NCBI GenBank assembly: GCA_015501075.1
Contig: JADNYJ010000757.1
Location: 1-14,042 of the forward strand
Direction of reading: 5' to 3'
From: Gymnopilus junonius
Lineage: Eukaryota; Basidiomycota; Agaricomycetes; Agaricales; Galerinaceae
Length of the DNA stretch: 14,042 nt
Shown: piece after piece, positions 1 through 7,745 of the stretch
Layout: every line of letters starts with the position of its first letter
How positions within the stretch are numbered: the first letter of the stretch is position 1
Made by a program: the position numbers and the translations under genes
The notes under the pieces: model-generated
What the model saw: the letters and a program-made list of their open reading frames with translations, nothing else
The model's database searches: none
Told to the model about the DNA's origin: nothing

Positions 1-1188
1 TTGCCGTGTTTCCGGACTTCATGTCTGATGGGAGATGGGTGTCAGCTTCAAGTGATGGAAAACAACGCGACAAGTCCAGACCTTAGGAGATCATGACGTC
101 GAGAAATCTTGACGTTACAAGACGGAAACGAACATACGAAAACCCGAGGTGTCTTTGATGCATGTGTCTTCTCGTGCAGTTTACGCGTATACGCGCTTCT
201 GAATTGGTTTGAGCACCCTTCATGCCGACAAGGGAACCGTTTGGGCTCGTGGTCTTCCCTCCTGACGTTTCCCTCATTATTCTCTTCCTCGCCGTCTGTG
301 TCGCTCTCGCTGTACATACCATCGTTGCTTGTCATCTCCGAGCACACAGAACTCTCAGGAGGTGATGGTTGGCTAAACCGAATGAAGGAATCAGGACTGA
401 TCCACAGGGACAATATAGGGCCACTAACGTGTTTGGACTATTTGCATCGAAGATCATCGGTGTCCCTGAATGAGCGCCCATATCATGGACACCGAAGCGA
501 GAATTATCCACCTCTGGTCCCGGCTCGGAGGCCAAGAGCGACATCATCGACTCCTTGCTTCCGGGGTGCTCGCTGGAAGAGAAGTCCATATGCTCCCAGT
601 TGAATTCGAATAGGTTGGACATTCCCATACCCGGGTCGGGATGCTTCGTCGTCTCCGATGAAAATGGATCAGCGTTGGCCATCTGGCGTTGAAGAATATC
701 CGGGCTTTGACTTGTGCTCGTCATGAACACGGACCCCATTAACTGTTGACCCATCGTGATGTCATTCGGGACACCCCTCCATTGCTGGCATTCTGGCGTC
801 GAAGGGCCTAGAGAGTTCAGGTGCGGTGGTGCGGGAGGAAGTGGCTCTGCTGAAAGTATATTAACAACTGCGATTTATGAGGAAGTGGCTACGACCTACG
901 AGGTACCTCCTGTGTCTGGCCTTCAATCGATATGCGAAGACATGGAAACCCTTGCGGGTTCAGGCTCTCACAACTTATATTCAAAGACAATTCCCCTGCG
1001 TCGATGAAACCAATCAGTTCATTGAAAGACCAACATAGCGATACCGGCATTGTACGCTCACCATTCACCAACGATGCCTGACCAGCACGGTCTATGTTAA
1101 ATTTGAGCTTGCACGCGTCGAAGGTTGAATCCTTAGACGACACGACTACTGACAACCCGGGCACTGCAGGTATTGAGAGTGAAGACAT
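1..1188 (-). CDS. C2H2 zinc-finger protein, 3' end outside window
   Basis: A spliced gene with exons 1188-900, 849-429, 372-82 and 24 to the window edge. Introns are 50, 56 and 57 nt with donors GTAGGT, GTTAGT and GTCTGG, and the frame is kept across all three. At least 341 residues are visible. Residues 1-230 have no fold I recognise but include a proline-rich stretch just after intron 1. An acidic Ser/Asp/Glu-rich segment (about 251-271) follows. Then come two zinc fingers: C285-x4-C290-x12-H303-x3-H307 and C317-x4-C322-x12-H335-x4-H340. The second is completed only after splicing intron 3, since both its histidines lie in the last visible exon, which supports the model. The start at 1188 is the first ATG of the open exon. 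Family knowledge: such proteins are usually nuclear DNA-binding regulators. A role in the nearby terpene cluster is inference. Codons beyond the edge are not visible. Confidence 0.85.
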
Positions 1189-1685
1189 TGGGGTAGCTTC
1201 AGAAGCTTTTCTTCATTGTCATTAAGTATAGAAATAGAACGTTGGATAGTTATCTATATGCACCCCGGCCCCGAGTATGAGTATCGAGGCAGATTCTGCA
1301 ACAGATGGTCGGAGTCAGATCGCTGCTCAGTCGGGGTGTACGTTATATTCCTTACCGAGATACGTTCATCTAATAATCCCAGCCACTGGTCACCTTCGAC
1401 ACGGGAATCAATGCACCCCCAGGGCGTCTTCTGAGTAAAGACACGCTGCTTCGGACCGCCATCTTCACATATATTGATATTGTATTCCAAATATACCTAT
1501 GTCCGTCGTAAACGGTCGCGACATCTAAGCAGATAATAACAGCATTTTTCGCTTCTTGGCGTATCCACCAAAGGGGTTGGTCTAATATTTGTACCCTATT
1601 GCAGCTGTGCTATATCCGCCCTCCAGCGCCCTCCGAGTCGCTGATTCGCACCGCCAGTCCGTGCAACTCAGAAGTACCGACTTTA

Positions 1686-1693
1686 TGACGTCA
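1686..1693. promoter_or_regulatory. CRE/ATF-like palindrome TGACGTCA
   Basis: A perfect 8-bp TGACGTCA lies about 500 bp upstream of the zinc-finger start. This is the known CRE site for bZIP factors of the CREB/ATF type. Function here is inferred from the motif alone; an 8-mer can occur by chance. Confidence 0.25.
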
Positions 1694-2082
1694 TCGAGCG
1701 AATCCACCCATGTCTTGGAGCAAATTGAAAGAACATAACTAAGGGTTGTCAAATGCCCATGCGAGTACGGCAGTGGCGTATCTGCGCGCCATTTTGATGA
1801 TACGTGTATATTGAATCGGCGGCAACCAATAATATTTTCCCCTTTGACATGTCTGTGAAGGCGTAGAGCTAAAGGCTTAGTCTTTCAGGTGTACCCTTTA
1901 ACCTGTCTCCGCGTTTCATTGATGGAAACAAACAATTTCCTAAAATAACATCTTAATGCCCCCACTTTCATACGCGGCACGCCGTTGACCCTTATTTTCT
2001 TTGGGAAAGATTCGATTACGATATAAGCTATAGACAGCGCCTAAGACTTCGAATTCGACAGTTTTACAACGATACATTATGA

Positions 2083-2111
2083 ATAAGTACAATGTTAAGT
2101 GAAGTACTTAT
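2083..2111. repeat. short inverted repeat ATAAGTAC...GTACTTAT
   Basis: Two perfect 8-bp arms, 2083-2090 and 2104-2111, are separated by 13 nt in an AT-rich stretch. It could form a small hairpin or be a dimer binding site. No role can be assigned. Confidence 0.4.
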
Positions 2112-2255
2112 AAGAAGCTATTTCTGAGTATTTAAATAAGTTGAATAATAAATATCACCTTTCCTAAACACTTATACCGGTTTGGTAGTAGCCGCAACAA
2201 AAACATCTCCTCGGCTAAAGCATTCTCATTGTCAAAGCAAGTCCCAAAGCATCGC

Positions 2256-2263
2256 CTTAGATC
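2256..2263. repeat. left target-site duplication CTTAGATC
   Basis: The 8 bp abutting the left end of the transposon recur exactly at 3356-3363, directly outside the right end. Eight-base duplications are typical of hAT insertions. Confidence 0.85.
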
Positions 2264-2295
2264 AGGACCCAGGGTAATGGTAGGGGAGGCCAGAT
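2264..2295 (+). repeat. left terminal inverted repeat
   Basis: Pairs with 3324-3355 at 31 of 32 positions; the single mismatch is at the 26th base from the tip. Confidence 0.9.
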
Positions 2296-2310
2296 CCCGA
2301 AATTGACCTT

Positions 2311-2432
2311 TTTGTCCGGACAGGACCCCCCCAAATTTGTCCGGATGGCACCTGGCCTACCCAAAAAATTTCCAGATTTGTCCGGATAGGGGGATATGGC
2401 CAAAATTTCGCCCAAAATTTGTCCGGATCGCC
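2311..2432 (+). repeat. left subterminal array, four GTCCGGA copies
   Basis: Copies of TTTGTCCGGAT(N)GG-like motif have their GTCCGGA core at 2314, 2339, 2380 and 2421, spaced 25, 41 and 41 bp. The first copy diverges after the core (ACAGG). The T-rich side of every copy faces left. Subterminal repeats of this kind commonly serve as transposase binding sites in hAT elements; that role is inferred. Confidence 0.85.
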
Positions 2433-2577
2433 GGATTCGGCCTCCTGGAGCGGGAAAACTTGCCTGGGTGGTCGCAAAATGTACTACGAGCATCAGAATA
2501 CCAAACTACGTAGCGATAGACGTATTTTAGAGAGAATCTAGGGTATGTACTGTACCAGATGATCAAATACTATGTCA

Positions 2578-3027
2578 TTACTCTTCAAGATCCAGCCCCT
2601 CAACCTTCCTTTTCCTCAAAAGTTTCAATGCAGCCACTATCTGCTCATTGGCATCTTTCAAAGCTCTGAAGCGCTCTAGGTCTAGATCAGGCATCTCGAT
2701 AAAGGAGCCGTTGAGGGTATTGTCTGGAATCTTGGCATTGAGAAGGCAGAGGAATTGGAAGGAAGGTATGATGAGGAATTGCTTAGTTTGAAAAATGACA
2801 GTGGCATCTGTCACAGCTCGAAATTCCCGACCATGATTTCGGTACTGAAAGACTTGAAGAGCCATCCTCAGTCTGGTCCTCCATATTATTGGTAGTGTTT
2901 CGACTCCAGCCGGAGAAAAAAAGTTGTTGAATAAAGCCAATGTGACGAAAGGGGTGCAGAGGAGGAGTTGCATATGTGCCAGTGCGATGTGCACTGGCAA
3001 ATCATTTTTTATTAAAAACATAAGCAA
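2578..3027 (-). CDS. unrecognised 149-residue open frame inside transposon
   Basis: An open frame of 149 codons occupies the core of the transposon. I recognise no family and no transposase signature. The N-terminal half is hydrophobic and the last 35 residues are rich in Lys, Arg, Glu and Leu in a pattern compatible with a helix or short coiled coil. Part of the same strand is also open in other frames and is serine-rich there (about 2700-2900), so the true reading frame, if any, is uncertain. It could be captured host sequence, a remnant of the autonomous parent, or chance. It ends with TAA. Confidence 0.25.
   Translation of the reverse strand: MLMFLIKNDLPVHIALAHMQLLLCTPFVTLALFNNFFSPAGVETLPIIWRTRLRMALQVFQYRNHGREFRAVTDATVIFQTKQFLIIPSFQFLCLLNAKIPDNTLNGSFIEMPDLDLERFRALKDANEQIVAALKLLRKRKVEGLDLEE
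2977..2999. repeat. perfect 9-bp hairpin inside transposon
   Basis: TGCCAGTGC (2977-2985) pairs with GCACTGGCA (2991-2999) across a 5-nt loop. It lies at the 5' side of the internal open frame. It could be a transcript structure or the scar of a local palindromic duplication. Confidence 0.6.
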
Positions 3028-3175
3028 ACTACAATTACGGTTGAGCTGTAAAAAAGACCACCTAAAAGTCGCAAGAAATATTAACAGTCTTGAGGACTCG
3101 AACGCGCTACGATGAGATGAAGATACTCAAGTGCGACATGGGAGGCCCAAATTTGACCAATGCACCAACCGGGAA

Positions 3176-3322
3176 TATGTCCGGATAGGGTACCCGACCC
3201 TCAACCGTGCTCACGAGTTTTGTCCGGATGGTCGATCAGGCTATACGACCGATTTCGACCCATTTTGTCCGGATCGGCACCTGGCTTTTTGACCAATTTT
3301 CAACAATTTTTGTCCGGATTGG
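3176..3322 (+). repeat. right subterminal array, four GTCCGGAT copies
   Basis: Cores of the same motif as in the left array are at 3179, 3222, 3267 and 3312, spaced 43, 45 and 45 bp. They have the same orientation as the left copies, although the outer terminal repeats are inverted. Confidence 0.85.
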
Positions 3323-3323
3323 C

Positions 3324-3355
3324 ATCTGGGCTCCCCTACCATTACCCTGGGTCCT
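3324..3355 (-). repeat. right terminal inverted repeat
   Basis: Reverse complement of 2264-2295 with one mismatch. It ends exactly where the second CTTAGATC begins. Confidence 0.9.
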
Positions 3356-3363
3356 CTTAGATC
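3356..3363. repeat. right target-site duplication CTTAGATC
   Basis: Exact copy of 2256-2263, directly outside the right terminal repeat. Confidence 0.85.
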
Positions 3364-3794
3364 GCCGCCTAAGATTGATGCGGCAAAAATCGGCCCTATC
3401 GCTTGAGGTACCACGCGTCCGAATTAAGGTCCTGAGGCGCGAATTCCCTTATTTATTCAACGCCCTTGGCTTTGGATTTTATTTTTAAACTGAACGAAGC
3501 CATCCGAGGTACAAGGCTCACGTCAAGAACTTCGAAGCATATTCGTGAATGCCGAAAGGTAATTAACGGGTATTTAATCAACCCGGCAGAGCAGTACATG
3601 ACAACCGGAGATTTCTCAGCAGAATCTGGTTCTTGGACTAACAAGTGGATCATATTGACTGACATGGGGACCAAAAGAACACAAGGACGTTTTCCTTTTC
3701 TTTAAATAATAAGATAAAGTTGACATATGTGATAAGTATACAGATCTCTATTGGTCTAACTGTAAATTTAAAAGGAACGTGGCTGACATCTGAA
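3364..3794. other. intergenic region 3' of terpene synthase
   Basis: No gene can be supported. Short open frames on both strands have no recognisable content. It should contain the 3' untranslated region of the synthase. Confidence 0.5.
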
Positions 3795-5071
3795 TCACAA
3801 CTCGACCAGTGGAACTACGACATTCTCCCTGCGAAGATGCGAATCCGGTATTTTCTTCGGGAGCATCGGGACAAGTCGTATCTTTTGAATTTCGAGCCCC
3901 TTATTCCCGAAGTAGCGACCACTCTCGAAGTTCCAACAGTCATTACATCTAGGCCAATTGGCGAGGCCGTAAATGTATTCCTCCATTTGCCTGTCAATTT
4001 CAGGTCCCCAAGATGGCACTCTCTTCAGTCCGTCGAGGAATCGCATTTCAACCTCCTTGTGATATTCGACGACCCATGCCATAGCGCCTTCGAGATCCAC
4101 ATTAAATTGATGCATGACGATGGTGAGAATGTTGTGTCTGTCGTCTCCAGTAGCTTGTTCTTTGTTGTACGAGGCAATATCCTAAAGACACGATTAGCTT
4201 CTTAAGTTTAAGAGGAAGAAGTAACATGGCCACTTGCGTTGTCCAGTATAATCAGGTCCGCGATGTGAATGGATAATTCGACAATGACGGGATGATAGAA
4301 TACCTCGTCCGGGAAGTCGAATCCAAGTTCCATGGGGACGTAAGAGGGCCGGGCCCCAATATTTTCCCTTCTATTTCTGAGATATTCCTCCACAGTACGT
4401 ATGTGATCATTGTCTCGATCTGCCGCTTGTTCAACGACAGATTCGAGATATGCAGTAAAACTTTCGACCATATGGCGTGCTGCGCTTGGTGTAGCGGTTT
4501 TGACACCGCGGGACCAAAACCTGTTGTAAACGTAAGTGTTATCAGAAAAGAGTATTCAGAAAATGGATTGACTTACTGTCTAGCAACCTCTCCCAGTAAT
4601 ATCTCTCCTTCGGGACGGGGTTTCTCTGGATTGTTTAGAGCGTCGATTACGATGTCTACCATCTCGCGGACTACCGGTGCTTCCTCGACATCTGTATACT
4701 CATCTACAACGAAGAACAGATTCATAAGGTCACAGCCAGTGCGTAATTGCTCTGTCATTGGCATGACGAAGGCGAAAGTGGACGAGAGAATTATATATAT
4801 ACATACCTTTGGTGATAAGAGGGTATGCCAGCGACGCCAAACGGCCTAAAAAACGTAAATAGCCGAATCTTGAGCTTCTAGTTGATTTTCACTTACCGAA
4901 ATCGCATAGGTCGAACGCCACCTGAGACTTCTTGCTAAACGCCTTGAAGCTATGGAACCAAGCATTCGACTCAGCGCTGATTTCTTCATAGTGGGGATTG
5001 ATGGCTCGAGGCCAAGGCCAGTCAGCCATAGTTTCAGGCAGGTAAAGCATTTTCTGTTGAACAGACGGCAT
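3795..5071 (-). CDS. sesquiterpene synthase (class I terpene cyclase)
   Basis: Exons 5071-4897, 4845-4807, 4751-4577, 4520-4238 and 4181-3795 join in frame to 352 residues, the usual size for basidiomycete sesquiterpene synthases. Introns are 51, 55, 56 and 56 nt. The enzyme would cyclise farnesyl diphosphate in the cytosol with Mg2+. Seen in the sequence: N-terminal [14 protein letters not shown] (about 17-30); the aspartate-rich motif DEYTD at 88-92; the NSE metal-binding triad N224-D225-x-x-S228-x-x-x-E232; and the C-terminal R313-Y314 pair in ESGRYFG, which contacts diphosphate. All metal-binding residues are present, so activity is expected. The NSE motif is split by an intron with a GC donor exactly between N224 and D225. 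Start 5071 gives the family N-terminus. It resembles the group containing protoilludene-type (1,11-cyclising) enzymes, but the product cannot be deduced. It heads the reductase-P450-oxidase group downstream. Confidence 0.95.
4182..4237 (-). other. GC-AG intron in terpene synthase
   Basis: Donor GCAAGT and acceptor CTTTAG bound a 56-nt intron. No GT donor nearby keeps the frame, and this junction alone restores the NSE motif. GC donors with this extended consensus are a known minor U2 class. Confidence 0.88.
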
Positions 5072-5838
5072 GGCTAATATCGAGAGTCTAGAAAAAGATT
5101 GGTAGAGAACTTCAACAAGAAGTCCCCTGCTGTTAATTTATGAACAGCTGGGGTTGCAATACACGCGTATGATTCCGACTACTCAGCACAGCCGAAAGTG
5201 GTATTCTGTCCGCCATGTTCGAATTAGGAAGTTGCGTTGGGCTCCGTCGATGTAGCCGACTGCGGTCTACTCGGATCTCATCTCCGGCAAACACTTTGCG
5301 TGGAAAAGTTCATTTGTCTTGACATGCAGTTCACCTACCATAATTTGAAAGGGCCCAAAATGCATTGAGCCGTAACAGACGCAGTCACCTTTGAGCAGGC
5401 GCCCAGTTTCCTTTTACCCTGGTTCTGACGTTATCCGACAACGACTGCCGTTGATGGATATCATTCTAATGATTAATCGATTACGTTCCAAGCTCACGGT
5501 GACGAAGGAGAGCCGATACGAGTGGTCGATCGATTATGCACTTTGATAGGTCTGATGTAGGAACTCTGGTCTAAAGAAATGTTACACTTCACTCCACAAG
5601 CATGCACGTTATTTCTTATCTTACGGGCGACTAAATATACGTAGCCGTGATAACATGATAGGTACAAGAAGAGTTCAGAATGAGTGAATTTTTTAATGTC
5701 TGTAATGGCACGACGTCGCTGCAAAGCAGACAACTTGTGAAAGGTCGTTGCAAAATTCAAATGAACTGACAATTTTATTCATGCTAACTAGGTACAGGAT
5801 ATGCAATGCGACAATGTTGTGACAAGAAATGCGATTGT
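5072..5838. other. region between terpene synthase and reductase
   Basis: It contains the synthase promoter (near 5072) and the reductase 3' flank (near 5838). The open frame at 5494-5772 has no recognisable content. No RNA gene or repeat of note was seen. Confidence 0.5.
5129..5148 (-). promoter_or_regulatory. TATA-like site within small palindrome, synthase promoter
   Basis: On the minus strand CATAAATTAA lies about 65 nt upstream of the synthase ATG, a plausible core promoter distance. It sits between the arms GCTGTT and AACAGC of a 6-bp inverted repeat. Inferred from position and sequence only. Confidence 0.35.
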
Positions 5839-7309
5839 TTAGTTTCCACTGGGCTGAACAGGCCCGACAAGAGGCTGGGGATCGAAGTGAGCGAACAACG
5901 TCAGGAGGAAGGGGTATTTGCCATATTCGCCCTGTAATCAATCTGTGAGAGGTAATACTTATTACAGAAGCTGATAAAACACGCACGATAACGTTAGCAG
6001 GGAATCCCTTATCAAAAGGAACGGCTCCATCGATTGCAGCGATTTGTTCAGGAGTCAACTTGATACTAAGGGCCTCAATGTTGGCTTGAAGGTGCTCAAT
6101 CTTGCGTCCTCCGACAATTGGGAACATGTAAGGCGCCTTGTGAAGAACATAGGCAATGGCAACTATAAGTATAAAAGGTTAATATGACTCTTTAGCAACA
6201 AGGTAATTACTGACCAGCTGTGATATACTTGGTTCCTACTTGAGGAGCGATCTGTTCGAGAACGGCACAAACCTTCTTCTCGGCATCGGACCGTTCCCAG
6301 CCGGTTCGGGACAGACGGCCCTTTTCGCCAGTTTCGCGGCGCCTGTTTTCTTCCTCATCAGACCTGACGCGCCCGGCAGCAAGCACGTTCCAAGGAGCGA
6401 TCGCAAGTCCTGGCGAACGTTCAGAGTCAGAACATGGTAAGTATGGTCTATTACAACGGAGTTTACCTTCGTGTTGGCACATGGGGAGGATTTCACGTTC
6501 CAAATCACGTTGCATTACTGAGTAGGGCCCTTGGTAGATAACAAACGGAGTCTTGCCGTTGGCTCTGGCGTATTCATTACACTTGACCACAAACCAAGCG
6601 GGTGCATCGGAGATACCCTATAACATTGTTAGCAGATATCTTCGTTGACAGAGAAAGTAACTCACGAGGTAAAGGACAGTGCCCTGCTGGATCAGATTGT
6701 GTAGTCCGTCCATGATTTCCTCGACAGAGGTGTGGAAATCCCAGTAGTGGACGTAGAAAACATCGATGTAGTTGGTCCTCAGCCTCTTCAAGCTGATATC
6801 AACAGCAAGTCTAAGAGCTTTAAGGTTGTTGCCAACGTAATTGGCGTGGTTGATTGTGGTATTGCCACGGAAGGGCGTGTTCGTGTACTAAGAGACAATT
6901 GACGCGTGAGCATTTCCCAAAGTTCGACCATTTATATACTTACCTTTGTGGCTACAACAACTTGGTCGCGAATTCCTCGCGCTTCCATCCATTCACCAAT
7001 GAATTCTTCAGACGATCCATCTTGGCTTTGATAACAAAAAATAACAATGAGTACGCTGAACAGCTGAAAGTAAAGGACATACTAGCTGTTCGCGGTATCA
7101 ATGAAATTGCCGCCAGCTGCAAAGAAAGCGTCAAGGAGTTTGAAGGAGGAATCCTTATCCATTTCTCCATAACCGAACTTGGCCCATTTGTCACCGATGC
7201 TCATGGCACCCAAAACCAATGGGGAAACATGAATGGCGGCGCGGGGTGCAAGCTGGCGGTAACGAGCCAGTTTAGTCGGAGGAGGAGGGGGCGGTGCAAG
7301 CATAGACAT
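5839..7309 (-). CDS. aldo/keto reductase, aryl-alcohol dehydrogenase type
   Basis: Seven exons: from 7309 to 7083, then 7025-6944, 6887-6666, 6617-6467, 6409-6215, 6162-5987 and 5931-5839. They encode 381 residues, the normal length for fungal aryl-alcohol dehydrogenases. It would use NADPH to interconvert aldehydes or ketones and alcohols in the cytosol. Seen: the family N-terminus (proline run, then SPLVLGAMSIGDKW), the catalytic tetrad D71, Y76, K103 and H150, the strand YIDVFYVHYWD, and the C-terminal FPIVGGRKIEHLQANIEAL. Introns are 48 to 57 nt; the 57-nt intron 6466-6410 is in frame without stops, so retention would add 19 residues. An ATG at 7399 would add 30 residues rich in Arg and Ser; I prefer 7309 because the family begins there and a TATAAG at 7421-7426 leaves almost no leader for 7399. 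It is divergent from the P450 and likely acts on the same terpenoid. Confidence 0.92.
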
Positions 7310-7399
7310 ATCGGCGGTACGGGGCTTTTGGGACTGTGGTAAGGATTTGGTCTTGGTTCGTGATGAACGAAGGAATCTGAAGAAGGAGAGTGGACGCAT

Positions 7400-7745
7400 C
7401 GTCGAGTCAGAGACGGGGGTCTTATAGGAGCAGCGGCCTCTTCTTAAATTCCAATAATAGTTATCAATCAGTCATATGGCGATCGATAGTCCTTTTTGTT
7501 CATGAGAATCAGTACGTAGTGCGGCCTTCTTCGCTTCTGACTGTAGGCGTAAGTGCCCCGATCTAAAATTAGCTGTTCCCCCAGATCGAAGCGATGATGG
7601 CTTGCCCAAAATGTCTCCAGCGGCGACCGTTGGGCTTTGCGGCGACGGCTTGATAATAGGCCTATAGTCAGACGCCTTGGAGCTTTTATATAATTGATCA
7701 GTCAGTGTTCAGAACGCTCCACTCGTTTGACCTGTTGTCGTCAAC
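7400..7745. promoter_or_regulatory. divergent promoter between reductase and P450
   Basis: About 350 to 435 bp separate the two divergent starts, so the genes probably share control elements. Visible core signals are TATAAG at 7426-7421 on the minus strand and TATATAA at 7687-7693 on the plus strand. A CCAAT pentamer is at 7451-7455. No factor can be named. Confidence 0.55.
7687..7693 (+). promoter_or_regulatory. TATA box of P450 gene
   Basis: TATATAA lies 53 nt before the P450 ATG, a position fitting a transcription start about 25 to 30 nt downstream of it and a short leader. Confidence 0.5.

Larger units (their letters stand above)
1189..2255. other. intergenic region upstream of zinc-finger gene
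   Basis: No gene can be supported here. The open frames are short and lack coding character. The segment just above 1188 should hold the zinc-finger gene promoter. The part from about 2040 to 2160 is AT-rich. Two small palindromic sites are listed separately (1686-1693 and 2083-2111). Confidence 0.6.
2264..3355. mobile_element. hAT-like non-autonomous DNA transposon, 1092 bp
   Basis: The ends form a terminal inverted repeat. Bases 2264-2295 match the reverse complement of 3324-3355 at 31 of 32 positions, and the outer 25 are perfect. The element starts AGGACCCAGGGTAATGG. An exact 8-bp direct repeat, CTTAGATC, flanks it. TIRs plus an 8-bp duplication point to the hAT superfamily; P and Merlin elements also make duplications near this length, so the assignment is probable, not certain. 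No transposase is recognisable, so it would depend on an enzyme supplied in trans. Inside each end are four copies of a GTCCGGAT-centred motif. The middle (about 2578-3027) has one open frame of unknown nature. The near-identical ends and intact duplication suggest recent insertion between the zinc-finger gene and the terpene synthase. Confidence 0.85.

Noticed and set aside
109..603. 164-codon plus-strand open frame
   Set aside because: Antisense to zinc-finger exons 2 and 3.
2311..3322. CRISPR-like or tandem repeat array
   Set aside because: Short motif copies at both ends of a transposon in a eukaryotic genome; not direct repeats with uniform spacers.
3720..4205. 161-codon plus-strand open frame
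   Set aside because: Antisense to the last synthase exon, no family content.
4292..4849. 185-codon open frame on the plus strand
   Set aside because: It is antisense to the terpene synthase, whose motifs and splice sites are clear; a shadow frame.
6854..7342. 162-codon plus-strand open frame
   Set aside because: Antisense to the first exons of the aldo/keto reductase.
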